From Spirochaetia bacterium UBA5763 (GTDB lineage: Bacteria; Spirochaetota; UBA4802; UBA5550), in the NCBI GenBank assembly GCA_002418835.1, contig DIEX01000034.1:354640-418639 (forward strand): 64,000 nt of DNA. Direction: 5' to 3'. The translations under genes and the position numbers were made by a program. How positions within the stretch are numbered: position 1 is the stretch's first letter; every line of letters starts with the position of its first letter. The notes under the pieces are model-generated. The model did not search any database. It had not been told where the DNA came from and saw only the letters and a list, made by a program, of their open reading frames with translations. Positions 32,803-41,644 of the stretch are shown piece by piece.

Positions 32803-33486
32803 ATGTTTAAGAAGTTTTCAGCAAAATTTTTATTTTGTCTTACCACTCTACTTCTCATTTCAGTTTTAACAGGGTGTGAATTCGGGTGGCACACTCTCTT
32901 CTTTGACAATTTCAACAGAGGAAATGGTGAACTGGGCCCGAAATGGGAGGTTATAAAAGAAGCTAATGCATCGCTCCAGATTTCAGAAAAGCAGGCGCTT
33001 TATACAACATCAGCTTCAACAGATAATACAATAATCTGTTATCATGATGAAGCTATTGAGAGCAGCACTTTCAGAATAAACACAAAAATTACCACAGATT
33101 CAAACACTGCTGACCTTGAGTGTATAGGGTTCAGCTTTGAACCTTATCCCGGCTCAGGCAGGAGTTATTCACTGACTTTCAACAAAACATGGTTTGCAAT
33201 AGGCTCAACAGTTCAGGCTACAGATGAAACAATATGGCTTGCAACACTCCCGGTAAACCTCTCTGACAACACAGTATATTCACTTGAGCTGAATGTTGAC
33301 AGCGGAAAAATAACAGGCTGTATCAAAGACGCAGAGGGCGCCGTGCTTTATGAGCTTAAAGCGGACTGTGAGGTTTCAGAAACCTGGAGTTCCTTCTTCC
33401 TGCTTATGAGTAATGGCGGAAATACAGCCCTTAAATTTGATGATTACAGAATTGAAACATTTGACGCACCTGAATCATGTAAGTAG
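32803..33486 (+). CDS. exported lipoprotein with lectin-like fold
   Basis: A 227-residue protein with signal peptide and lipobox LTGC (Cys25), so lipid-anchored. The mature part (DNFNRGNGELGPKWEVIKEANASLQISEKQAL) is typical of concanavalin-type glycan-binding or glycosidase-like beta-sandwich domains with F-D-N-F and W-x-V starts. Further strands follow (FRINTKITTDSNTADLECIGFSFE, YSLELNVDSGKITGCIKD). No catalytic residues are obvious, so binding is more likely than hydrolysis. It is preceded by a foldable leader with the ribosome site in a hairpin. A weak hairpin follows at about 33501-33528. Confidence 0.7.
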   Translation: MFKKFSAKFLFCLTTLLLISVLTGCEFGWHTLFFDNFNRGNGELGPKWEVIKEANASLQISEKQALYTTSASTDNTIICYHDEAIESSTFRINTKITTDSNTADLECIGFSFEPYPGSGRSYSLTFNKTWFAIGSTVQATDETIWLATLPVNLSDNTVYSLELNVDSGKITGCIKDAEGAVLYELKADCEVSETWSSFFLLMSNGGNTALKFDDYRIETFDAPESCK

Positions 33487-33648
33487 TAAATACTCACGAC
33501 CGGTACCCGGATTTTTTTCCGGGTATCGTATATAATACCACATAGAATCATTAAAAGATAAAAACAAATCCTGTAAAATGAAAATGACTCTGTTTAAATC
33601 AGAGATTCCCTCCGATAAATAAATATATATCTCCCAGGTAAGGTTATT

Positions 33649-34968
33649 ATGCATAAAATTCCGGTAATAATAAGCAACAGCAGAATAAAGACAATCTGGA
33701 ATATCATTGTTGTTCTTACGGTATTGGTATTTTCCATTGTCTTTTCATACAGGTATACATTCCAGATTTACAAATGTGACTTCATCTACTGGGGGCTCCT
33801 TTTTATTTTCGCTATTGATGTAATCGTAAACTTCAATTCCACGGTAAAGATAGAACACGCAGTATCAAATGACAGAAGAGTTATCGCTGCCAACTACTTC
33901 AAAGGGTGGTTTACTGTTGATTTTATCACTGCATTCCCTTTCGATTTTATATTGCTCCTTGTACTCGGTTTTCCGGATGAGCATGACGGGCGTCATTTCT
34001 ATTTCCTTGCGCTACAGCTTATAACTCTGGTAAAACTTCTTAAAGTCAAAAAGATAACAAAAGAGCTGCAGCAGTATCTCCGCATAAATCCCGGTGTCAT
34101 GAGGCTAATGGATTTCGGTTTCTGGTTTACACAGGCTGTACACTATATAGCTCTTGGCTGGATTGTAATAGGCGCGGCAGAAGCGGCACGTATCCCGATT
34201 GATCAGTATATACGTGCCCTTTACTGGAGCGTGACAACAGTTGCAACAATCGGGTACGGGGATTATTATCCTGACCACGACAGCAACATACAGATTATAT
34301 TTACAATCATCGTCCAGATATTCGGTGTAGGTATGTATGGTTATATCATAGGTAACGTGTCAGGTCTTATAGCAAACCTTGATGTTGCCCGCGCTGAATT
34401 TGTTAAGAAGATTGAATCAGTCAGGATATATCTTAATAATAAAAGTATCCCGAAAGATATGCAGGAAAAAATTCTCAGTTACTATTATTATATATGGGAC
34501 AAGAAAAAAAATATTTCAGACGATAATCCTCTGTCAGACCTGCCGGTGAGCCTCTCTCTTGAAATAATGCTCTACCTCAACCGTGACATGCTGATGAAGG
34601 TTGACCTCTTTAAAAATGCCGAGGACCTCTTTGTGCGCGAAGCAATACAGATGCTGAAACCTTTAATCTATCTGCCGAAGGATTACATAATCAGGCAGGG
34701 TGAATACGGAGACTGTATGTTCTTTTTGAGCAGCGGTGAGGTTGAAGTATTGGTAAACGGTAACCAGGTTGCAAAACTCGGAGCCGGCTCGACATTCGGA
34801 GAGACTTCACTTCTTATAGGAGAGAAAAGGAGCGCCAGTATACATACTCTTACACACTGCGAAGTCTACAGGCTATCCAAATCTGATTTTGACTCCCTGA
34901 GGATAAGGTTTCCTGAATTCAATAACGAGATGGAGGAGATATCGAGACAGAGGGGGCTTATTAAATAA
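33649..34968 (+). CDS. cyclic-nucleotide-gated potassium channel
   Basis: A 439-residue voltage-gated-like channel. Six membrane helices span about 12-250. An S4-like basic segment LVKLLKVKKITKELQQYLRI (about 127-146) precedes the pore TTVATIGYGDYYP (GYGD selectivity filter near 201-204). A C-linker follows, then a cyclic-nucleotide-binding domain (about 315-430) whose phosphate-binding cassette reads FGETSLLIGEKRSAS, with the Arg that contacts the cyclic phosphate. The likely role is K+ flux controlled by cAMP or cGMP. No cyclase is in the window, but the tail-like protein near 6.2 kb belongs to the same signalling theme. The ATG follows AGGTTATT, a weak ribosome site. Confidence 0.92.
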   Translation: MHKIPVIISNSRIKTIWNIIVVLTVLVFSIVFSYRYTFQIYKCDFIYWGLLFIFAIDVIVNFNSTVKIEHAVSNDRRVIAANYFKGWFTVDFITAFPFDFILLLVLGFPDEHDGRHFYFLALQLITLVKLLKVKKITKELQQYLRINPGVMRLMDFGFWFTQAVHYIALGWIVIGAAEAARIPIDQYIRALYWSVTTVATIGYGDYYPDHDSNIQIIFTIIVQIFGVGMYGYIIGNVSGLIANLDVARAEFVKKIESVRIYLNNKSIPKDMQEKILSYYYYIWDKKKNISDDNPLSDLPVSLSLEIMLYLNRDMLMKVDLFKNAEDLFVREAIQMLKPLIYLPKDYIIRQGEYGDCMFFLSSGEVEVLVNGNQVAKLGAGSTFGETSLLIGEKRSASIHTLTHCEVYRLSKSDFDSLRIRFPEFNNEMEEISRQRGLIK

Positions 34969-35040
34969 AGAACGGTAGATGTTACGGGTTATTCACTGGC
35001 ATATATGTTATTGGTCTGGTGGTCTTCTTTAATCTGTTTA

Positions 35041-35502
35041 TCAGGAAGGTCTGCTTTCTTTTTTATTTCTCTTCTGGGCGTACGTCATCTGATCGGCCTT
35101 GGACATCAGTTCATGAATAGAACATGGAACTGCAGAGCCATAATCAGCAACGCCTGTACTCATCGGAATCTGGTAGGGGAGGCCCGATGTGGCATTTCTC
35201 TTATCTGTGAAGTTTTTAAGCGTTTAAGGGTTATTTCAGGAAGCTCCGGGCCGTCAGAAACCAGTATGGCAAATTCGTCTCCACCAAGGCGGGCGATTAT
35301 ATCAGATTCCCTGAATGTCTTTTTCAGAATATATGCAGCTTTCTTCAATGCACGATCCCCCTCTTCATGGTCATAGTTATCATTGATAAACTTAAGGTCA
35401 TCAAGACCAATAAAAAAAAGGAGCAGCCTGTTATCATTACGGGCTGTGATTTTCATCTGCTGTTCGGCAAGATTGATAAAACCTCGTCTTTATAGTAATA
35501 AT
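35041..35502 (-). pseudogene. broken GGDEF (diguanylate cyclase) gene
   Basis: Reading the minus strand, RRGFINLAEQQM, then FFIGLDDLKFINDNYDHEEGDRALKKAA, RLGGDEFAILV and LKRLK are in one frame, and NATSGLPYQIPMSTGVADYGSAVPC plus MSKADQMTYAQKRNKK are in the next. Together they form a GGDEF domain. Adding one base to the A5 run (T5 at 35213-35217 on the plus strand) would restore the frame as KNFTDKRNATSG. A stop (TAA) lies just before RRGF, where LYNRRGF is normal, so the N-terminal part is also lost. It is probably a pseudogene, unless the indel is a sequencing error. It converges with the channel gene. Confidence 0.8.
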
Positions 35503-35652
35503 TCATTATTAAGTTTTAAAATCTGCGGATCAACCGTTTAGAGAATCTTTACCTTGACAGAAATGTCTGTTTCTTTTTTCAATTGATGCCGGGGAGTGAC
35601 TGCTCCCTCCTTGATTGTGTTGAAATACTCTATAGGAACCGGAAAAAGAAGC

Positions 35653-36531
35653 ATGTCAAAAGATAAAATTATACAAAAGCTCCTGGCTGAAAATATTAAT
35701 ACAGGAGTGAAGTATCACTCAATTCTTCCTGAAGAGTTGCAGCAATGGTATGTTTACACAGCAAAGAGTGGCCATAGGATTCTGTGTGTGCTTAAAAATG
35801 ATATTTCCGGAGAAATGCCGGAGGCTCAGTACGAGGAGAAGCTCGTCTCCGCTCCTGTAAAGGCCGTACTGAGGGGTTATTCAATTGAGAAAGGCTTTGT
35901 GGTTATTGACAGTGAGTATGATGCGGCAAAAGGCTTTCCGACAGAGGGTGATGATAGAGAATTTGAGCCGGAGAATGATAATACAAAATATGAAATAAAG
36001 GTGGGGGAGCTGTACCACCCTGATAGAACAGAGTGGCCCGAGGCTGTTGAATATAATTACTTCAGCGGCACTCATGAGCTGAGATTTCTTCTGAAAAATC
36101 CTTCAAGGTATGTGACAGAGGTAATCCGTAAAATGCCGGTGCAGCTTGGGCTTTTTCTACAGGATGATATAATACTCCTTGTGTATAAATTCACAGATTA
36201 TAAAAAGCAGCTTGTCCCTGTCACCGGATATTCGCCATTTTCAATACACCTTGTGCCTGAGAGCCTGCGCTCACTGCCGAAAATCCACTCTGGCAGTGAA
36301 TATACTGAAGAGCTTCACATTCACCTGATCGATGCAGAAACAGGGATTCTTCGTGCTGCGCGAAGTGTTACCCTTTCAACGGAATTTACTGAAGCTTTAT
36401 GCAGAGCAATTATTGAGCAAAGCGGTGTACCTCTTTCAGATGATTACAATGACCGTTTGCTGGAGATTGACAGAAGATTTCCTGATAATGAAATTCTCAT
36501 GGAGCAGTGTATCCAGAGGTGCGCGGGTTAG
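35653..36531 (+). CDS. hypothetical protein
   Basis: A 292-residue soluble protein. Beta strands predominate (IKVGELYHPDRTEWPEAVEYNYFSG, IILLVYKFTDYKKQLVPVTGYSPFSIHLVPE) with a helical ending (TEALCRAIIEQS...LLEIDRRFPDNEILMEQCIQRC). The start is MSKDKIIQKLLAENINTGVKYHSILPEELQQWYVYTAKSGHRILCV. An upstream in-frame opening exists without a ribosome site. I do not recognise the family. It lies 119 bases before a STAS gene in the same direction and could share a transcript. Confidence 0.6.
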   Translation: MSKDKIIQKLLAENINTGVKYHSILPEELQQWYVYTAKSGHRILCVLKNDISGEMPEAQYEEKLVSAPVKAVLRGYSIEKGFVVIDSEYDAAKGFPTEGDDREFEPENDNTKYEIKVGELYHPDRTEWPEAVEYNYFSGTHELRFLLKNPSRYVTEVIRKMPVQLGLFLQDDIILLVYKFTDYKKQLVPVTGYSPFSIHLVPESLRSLPKIHSGSEYTEELHIHLIDAETGILRAARSVTLSTEFTEALCRAIIEQSGVPLSDDYNDRLLEIDRRFPDNEILMEQCIQRCAG

Positions 36532-36650
36532 GATAATACAGGAAAAAATAGAAAATTTATATTGATTTTTTTATATAGCAGGCTAATTAATAGGTTTATG
36601 AATAACTATTCCCTTATTTTTGTTTAAAAGTAAACATACTGGTTGATATT

Positions 36651-37046
36651 ATGGGACAGCAGGAAGCTTTTCCTCAATTTTCATTTTCAAATCCGAATAT
36701 TGATATAAAAATAATCAATGGCATTGCCATGGTTAAATGTTTTGATAGAATCGATATCTACAACTCACCGGTTTTTGATGCTGCAATTGATATGCTGATT
36801 CAGCAAAGCAAAAATTCAGTTGTCCTCAATATGGAAAATGTTTTTTATATTGATTCATCAGGACTTGGAGTGTTGATTAGCTGTTCAAGAAAGCTGAATA
36901 AAGAAGGCAGGTTCTTTAAAATAGTCGGCCCGGGGGAGTTCGTTAAAAAGATTTTCAACAGGTCCCGCATGACAACATATTTTGATATATATGAGACAGA
37001 AGAGGATGCGCTTAGAAGCATAGATGAATGCGAGTCAGCAGAGTGA
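36651..37046 (+). CDS. STAS-domain anti-sigma factor antagonist
   Basis: A 131-residue STAS protein with a 25-residue N-terminal extension. The motif VFYIDSSGLGVLISCSRKL holds the phosphorylatable Ser (DSSGLG) used by SpoIIAA/RsbV partners. It is the closest of the three STAS proteins in the window to the classical consensus. A weak ribosome site precedes the ATG. A strong hairpin lies 31 bases after the stop. It is a possible substrate of the SpoIIE-type phosphatase domains encoded at 22.9 and 40.1 kb (inference). Confidence 0.9.
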   Translation: MGQQEAFPQFSFSNPNIDIKIINGIAMVKCFDRIDIYNSPVFDAAIDMLIQQSKNSVVLNMENVFYIDSSGLGVLISCSRKLNKEGRFFKIVGPGEFVKKIFNRSRMTTYFDIYETEEDALRSIDECESAE

Positions 37047-37076
37047 AGTCCTTTTAGTCATAACTGCTTATAATAG

Positions 37077-37108
37077 AACAAAAGGCCCTGTGATGAGGGC
37101 CTTTTGTT
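37077..37108. terminator. strong bidirectional terminator
   Basis: AACAAAAGGCCCT and its exact complement AGGGCCTTTTGTT pair around GTGATG. It has TTTT on the plus side and AAAA on the minus side. It lies between the STAS gene and the converging H1-like gene. Confidence 0.85.
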
Positions 37109-37146
37109 CTGGTGCATCATGGCAATTGATAATTTACAGAAAAAGA

Positions 37147-37362
37147 TTACTTCTTAACTTTTGCTTTAGCTTTTGGTTTAGCTTTTGCTTTTGGCTTAGC
37201 TTTTGCTTTTGCTTTTGTTTCAGCTTCTTTTTTCTTTGCAACAGTCAGTTCTCCATTGAGTTTCACGATTGATGCATTTTCAGCACTAAGCTCTTTTTTC
37301 AGCTTAGCTACTTTTGCGGTCTTTCTCTTGATAGTAAGACCTATCTGTTTTGAGGTTGCCAT
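37147..37362 (-). CDS. histone H1-like Lys/Ala/Pro-rich protein
   Basis: A 71-residue, very basic protein. Residues 1-45 form a helical, coiled-coil-like part (IGLTIKRKTAKVAKLKKEL). The tail alternates Lys and Ala with Pro: AKAKAKPKAKAKPKAKAKVKK. This resembles bacterial H1-like or Hc1-like DNA-binding tails. It probably binds DNA or RNA non-specifically and helps condense the nucleoid. The tail is encoded by a GC-poor repeat of GCTTTTGCTTTAGC type, a site prone to length change. The ATG has AAGGAG at a good distance. It lies on the opposite strand to its plus-strand neighbour, behind a strong terminator. Confidence 0.75.
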   Translation of the reverse strand: MATSKQIGLTIKRKTAKVAKLKKELSAENASIVKLNGELTVAKKKEAETKAKAKAKPKAKAKPKAKAKVKK

Positions 37363-37535
37363 ATATTCTCCTTGTACTTTGTAAAGTATTATTGATTACA
37401 TTAACTATATCGGTATTACAATCTTGGAGCTTTAATTTTATGAATAAAAATATTAATAATATACAGAATATTTTCTTTTATATATATATTCCGCATAACA
37501 AAGTCGTGTAATTCAATTCCGGGGATTATATTTAT

Positions 37536-37742
37536 TTATACATTAATCTTTAATGTCCCGCATTCAGGGCATACAAAAACGTCTTTCAGTACAAACCGGT
37601 TGCAATTCCACTCTCCCTCCTGCTTGTCTATGGTAACAGTGACCCCGGCACGATAGAAGGGTTTATTGTCAGGATATAAAGACCTGGTGTCATCAGTATT
37701 GGACTGAACGTATTTTTCTTCATAGCCGCATACGCATTTCAT
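37536..37742 (-). CDS. small zinc-ribbon-like protein
   Basis: A 68-residue protein with CVC at the start, a single Cys in the middle (EWNCNRF) and CPEC near the end, suggesting one zinc site. It has no membrane segment. The segment RAGVTVTIDKQEGEW resembles small cytoplasmic zinc ribbons of unknown function. A G-rich stretch (GGGGGT) stands before the ATG. Likely a real small gene but with limited support. Confidence 0.5.
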   Translation of the reverse strand: MKCVCGYEEKYVQSNTDDTRSLYPDNKPFYRAGVTVTIDKQEGEWNCNRFVLKDVFVCPECGTLKINV

Positions 37743-37865
37743 AAGAATACCCCCGACATCATTATTTTTTTAATTAATTCTGCTTAATACTATTCTGTTG
37801 TATCAGGGGAGTTGTAAAGACTTATTGTTTACTTTAAAGAGGGATTTGATGCTGTCATGTTATAA

Positions 37866-37893
37866 TTAAAAAGCCCTGAATAAATCAGGGCTT
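37866..37893 (-). terminator. terminator of the tRNA-Pro gene
   Basis: AAGCCCTGA and TCAGGGCTT form a 9-bp stem around ATAAA. On the minus strand it is followed by TTTTTAATT. It begins 4 bases after the tRNA 3' end. Confidence 0.85.
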
Positions 37894-37897
37894 AAAT

Positions 37898-37971
37898 TCG
37901 GGGTGACTGGATTCGAACCAGCGACCACATGACCCCCAGTCATGTGCGCTACCTGACTGCGCCACACCCCG
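37898..37971 (-). tRNA. tRNA-Pro (anticodon GGG)
   Basis: A 74-base cloverleaf. The acceptor stem CGGGGTG pairs with CACCCCG, the anticodon arm CATGA-CTGGGGG-TCATG gives anticodon GGG (reads CCC/CCU), and the T loop is GGTTCGAATCC. The CCA end is not encoded. A terminator follows directly. It lies in the same direction as uvrC, 68 bases downstream of that gene's stop. Confidence 0.95.
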
Positions 37972-38039
37972 TACAATGAATGCATTAAAAACAGAGGCTT
38001 TCATCTTGTAAAGAAAAATAAACGGAATGGATAAAAAAA

Positions 38040-39884
38040 TCACTCAGTCGCATCCGGGTTAAAATAGCTGTAGATTCTTTCCGCTATCTTCTCTCCTATC
38101 CCTTCAGCCGCCATAAGCTCATCAATATCGGCACCGGCGATATTTTCAATAGACTTGAAGTGTTTAAGAAGGGCCTTCCTTGTCTTTTCTCCGATGTCAG
38201 GTATATTATCAAGTTCAGATGCCGTCAGTTTTTTATCCCGCAGTTTTCTGTGGTAAGTGATTGCAAACCGGTGGGCCTCGTCCCTTATGTTCTGCATAAG
38301 CTTAAGGGGAGGGGAGCCTTCCGGTAGACGTACAGGCGCGTCAGTTGGAGATGTATAAATCTCCTCAAAACGTTTTGCAAGTGACACAATCTTCACATCC
38401 ACATCAAAGTTTGATGCCGCCTCCATCGCGCGTGAAAGCTGGGTGGGGCCTCCGTCTATTACAATAAGATCGGGGAGTTCAAGGTTCTCGTTGACAAGAT
38501 GCTGAAGCCTGCGTGATACAGCCTCGTGGATCATCCCGGGATCATTAGGACCCTGGTATCCGCGTATTTTAAATCTCCTGTATCCGTTTTTATCGGGCCT
38601 CCCTAATCTGAACTGCACCATTGATGCGACAGACTCATCTCCCTGCGTGTTGGATATGTCGAAGCAGACCATAACCTCAGGTTCACTCTCAAGCGAGAGA
38701 GCTTCTTTCAGTTCAGTAAGGGCAATCGCCGGATCAGCAGCTTCGCTGCTCCTTCTTTCCACTGCAAGTATGTCTATGTTTTTCCGTATCATGTTTATGA
38801 TTCCCCGGTCTTCATCCGAACGCGCGATTGAGAGGGATATCTTTTTGCCGCTCTTCTCCGTCAGGTGCTGCATAATAAGTAGAGAATCCTGCACCTGGGT
38901 CTCTGTTACAATACGTGATGGAATTTCTTTATCTTCGTAATATTCCAGAATGAAACTCCTGGTCACTTCATCAGGAGTGGTATACTCCGCGTTGTCGAAA
39001 ACGCTGATTTTTCTGCCTGTAAGTATTCCGTGCCTGAACTCAAACAACACAACAAGGGCCTCACCGCCGAAAATGCCGCATGCAATGCAGTCCTGGTCCG
39101 ATATTGTCTGTATATCAACACGCTGTGTCTGTGAAATCTTCTGTATATCGTAGAGTATATCCCGGATTGACGCTGCGTTTTCGAAATCCATCTTCGCGGA
39201 GTAATCTTTCATCTTCCTGTTGAGATTATCAATCACCGGGTCCATGTCTCCTTCGAGAAAGCTGACGGCGTTATCAATAAGAGACCTGTACTCCTCCTTT
39301 GTGATAACTCCCCTGCAGACACCGGAGCATTTTTTAATCTGGTAGTTTATACAGGGCCTTTCATTCTCCTTCAGCGGCAGAGGCCTTCGGCATGTTTTCA
39401 GCTTAAAGAGTGTGTTGATCATCGCTGCTGTACCTTTTGCGGCCTTTGCGTCAGTGAAGGGGCCGAAGTACCTGTCGTTTCCTTTGTTGATGTTCCGTGT
39501 GTAGACCACGCGGGGGTAATCCTCTTTCATGGTTACGGCTATATACGGGTAGCGTTTGTCATCCTTAAGGCGTATATTGAATTTCGGTTTATGTTTTTTA
39601 ATAAGATTACTTTCAAGTATAAGCGCCTCTATCTCTGATCCTGTAACTATATATTCAATGTCACGGATGTTTTTTACAAGTATTGATGTTTTCGGGTCGT
39701 GGTCTTTTTTCATAAAATATGAAGAGACTCTTTTTTTTAGAGAGTTGGCTTTCCCTATGTATATAATCTCCCCTTCAAGGTCGTGCATGATGTAAACCCC
39801 GGGCTCTTGCGGCAGCCGGGCAAGTATCTCTTTTATCTTATCTGAGGTTTCTGTCTGTTCCATATTTTTATCACTATCTGACAT
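38040..39884 (-). CDS. uvrC: excinuclease ABC subunit C
   Basis: UvrC makes the two incisions beside a DNA lesion in nucleotide excision repair after UvrA and UvrB load. The length of 614 residues matches the family. GIY-YIG domain: GVYIMHDLEGEIIYIGKA (about 24-42). A Cys-containing segment CRRPLPLKENERPCINYQIKKCSGVC (about 160-186) may hold an Fe-S cluster, as in many UvrC. The UVR helix pair is at about 220-250 (KMDFENAASIRD). The RNase H-like endonuclease has CFDISNTQGD and LPDLIVIDGG. A tandem helix-hairpin-helix (about 560-610, IPDIGEKTRKALLKHFKS, AAEGIGEKIAERI) ends it. A tRNA-Pro follows in the same direction. Confidence 0.97.
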   Translation of the reverse strand: MSDSDKNMEQTETSDKIKEILARLPQEPGVYIMHDLEGEIIYIGKANSLKKRVSSYFMKKDHDPKTSILVKNIRDIEYIVTGSEIEALILESNLIKKHKPKFNIRLKDDKRYPYIAVTMKEDYPRVVYTRNINKGNDRYFGPFTDAKAAKGTAAMINTLFKLKTCRRPLPLKENERPCINYQIKKCSGVCRGVITKEEYRSLIDNAVSFLEGDMDPVIDNLNRKMKDYSAKMDFENAASIRDILYDIQKISQTQRVDIQTISDQDCIACGIFGGEALVVLFEFRHGILTGRKISVFDNAEYTTPDEVTRSFILEYYEDKEIPSRIVTETQVQDSLLIMQHLTEKSGKKISLSIARSDEDRGIINMIRKNIDILAVERRSSEAADPAIALTELKEALSLESEPEVMVCFDISNTQGDESVASMVQFRLGRPDKNGYRRFKIRGYQGPNDPGMIHEAVSRRLQHLVNENLELPDLIVIDGGPTQLSRAMEAASNFDVDVKIVSLAKRFEEIYTSPTDAPVRLPEGSPPLKLMQNIRDEAHRFAITYHRKLRDKKLTASELDNIPDIGEKTRKALLKHFKSIENIAGADIDELMAAEGIGEKIAERIYSYFNPDATE

Positions 39885-40044
39885 GATTAAAGGTTAAATG
39901 GGGCTGTAAATTAATCATTTATTTAATTATTTTTGCAAGGCTTATGTATTAATTCCTGAATATTTTTTCTCTATAGTGAATGTTTTTCCCTGAAATTCAT
40001 AAAATTATGCACTTTATAATGAAAAAAAGTGCTATTTTTATCAT

Positions 40045-40066
40045 AAAAAGCCTATTTGGGCTTTTT
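40045..40066. terminator. orphan terminator-like hairpin
   Basis: AAAAAGCC and GGCTTTTT pair around TATTTG, with T-rich flanks. No gene ends here: it lies between divergent uvrC and the SpoIIE gene, 80 bases before the latter. A TATAAT-like box (40016-40021) precedes it by about 25 bases. Confidence 0.5.
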
Positions 40067-40145
40067 ATTTGTTGACTTTGAAGCTTTTGTAAGTTCAGGC
40101 TGACTAAAGTGTGTGACAGTTCCTGTTTCCAGGATAAGGGGATGA

Positions 40146-41561
40146 GTGATGAACCAGATTTTACGCAGACGAAAGTTTCTTCCTTTTAATGAAACAAATC
40201 CTCACAGGTACTACCTTTTGTACAGAGGGCAGATGCTTGTATTTGCCGGGTACTGTATTGTCACACTTGAAACTTTTCTTGCCATTAAACTGGGGCTTAC
40301 GCAGATAACTTATATCGAGACACTTATAATAAGCTCATCGGTTCTCGTTGTAACTCTGATACTCTTTCTTTTTATTGCCTTAAAGAAAAAGCTCATTGTG
40401 TGGCAGGAGTGGATGGTCTTTTCCGTAGACATGGTCTTCTATCTTGCTTTCTTCTGTTTCTGGATATATCTTCTGGGGAATCTGCGGATTCTGGGGCTCT
40501 TCAGCTCCCTTGTGGCTATTACAATCGTTCTCTCCTACACAACTTTTTTTCAGTCAATCTTTATGTCTATGACTACTGTCGTATGTTATTTTGCTGTGAC
40601 TTACTATGCACTTACAAAGGGGGGGCAGTACGGTTCTATTGAAAGAGAGGGCTTTCTGACATTTGCAATGCTCCCTGCATATCTGCTGATTGCTGCAACC
40701 GCGAAAATGATGGAGATGCAGAGAAGAAAGGCCCAGCGAGCGAAGAGGGAGCTGGAGCATGCCAATGCCGATCTGCATGAAGTGAACAGAAAGCTTTTGT
40801 ACGAGCAGTCTCTTACTGAAATTGAGATGGAGCTTGCCCATGACATACAGGCTTCACTGTTTCCCGCCAGGCCTCCGGTTGTCAGCGGCTGGGATATTGC
40901 TTTTCTCTCAAGACCAAAGTCCGGTGTATCCGGTGATTTTTACGATTTTTATACAGTGGGGGAGACTCTCGAAGGGCTGTCGCTGTTTGATGTATCCGGG
41001 CACGGTGTGGCTCCTGCACTTATTACTATTCTATCGAAGCCTGTTCTGTTCAGGAATTTTAAAAAGCTTTCAGGAGAGAGAGTCTCTGCAATTATTGACG
41101 CCACTAATCAGGATCTCATGGAGCAGCTTGAGGATGTGAACATTTTCATTACCGGGATTCTTCTCAGAATGAACGACAATATGATTGAATATGTGAACGC
41201 GGGGCATCCGGATCTCCTTCATTTGAAGAACAGCACCGGCAAGGTGAGAGTTGTGTCTGACCCGGACGGCAGATTCAAGGGTAAGCCTGTCGGGATATCA
41301 TCCCGTAAGTCACAGTACAGCTCTGTGAAATTCACAATCTCCTCAGGAGATTTTATTCTGATGTTCACTGACGGCCTGATTGAGAGCCGGAATATTGAAG
41401 GGGCAACCTTCGGCAGGGAAAGGATTGAAGAAGCCTTTGCTGAAACAGCAGAGATGAGCGCGGTTGAAGCGCTGAATCATATCATGCAGAGGAGCCGCGA
41501 ATTTTCGGGTGATGAACCGGCCGCTGATGACATTACTGTTATAATCGGCAGGAAACTCTGA
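40146..41561 (+). CDS. membrane SpoIIE/RsbU-type PP2C phosphatase
   Basis: A 471-residue protein. About six membrane helices (30-190) are followed by a coiled coil (195-240) and a SpoIIE phosphatase domain (about 240-471). The metal-site Asp residues are in SGVSGDFYDFY (near 260) and MFTDGLIESR (near 410), and NAGHPDLLH and PVGI are also conserved. It should dephosphorylate a STAS antagonist, activating it, in response to a membrane signal. Two of the three STAS genes in this window lie within 12.6 kb. Its 5' part is not a known sensory fold to me. The ATG follows AAGGGGATGAGTG. It stands alone, with a valine-pyruvate aminotransferase after it. Confidence 0.9.
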   Translation: MMNQILRRRKFLPFNETNPHRYYLLYRGQMLVFAGYCIVTLETFLAIKLGLTQITYIETLIISSSVLVVTLILFLFIALKKKLIVWQEWMVFSVDMVFYLAFFCFWIYLLGNLRILGLFSSLVAITIVLSYTTFFQSIFMSMTTVVCYFAVTYYALTKGGQYGSIEREGFLTFAMLPAYLLIAATAKMMEMQRRKAQRAKRELEHANADLHEVNRKLLYEQSLTEIEMELAHDIQASLFPARPPVVSGWDIAFLSRPKSGVSGDFYDFYTVGETLEGLSLFDVSGHGVAPALITILSKPVLFRNFKKLSGERVSAIIDATNQDLMEQLEDVNIFITGILLRMNDNMIEYVNAGHPDLLHLKNSTGKVRVVSDPDGRFKGKPVGISSRKSQYSSVKFTISSGDFILMFTDGLIESRNIEGATFGRERIEEAFAETAEMSAVEALNHIMQRSREFSGDEPAADDITVIIGRKL

Positions 41562-41644
41562 AACTCATCTAATTACCTCTAAAATCATTGACAGCGGAAA
41601 CACCGGATTGAAATGTAATAACCAGTTCAATTCAGGGGTCTTTT

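Noticed and set aside
33501..33528. Hairpin after the lipoprotein gene as terminator
   Set aside because: A stem with one wobble pair and the T run in the loop, not after it, so only weak evidence.
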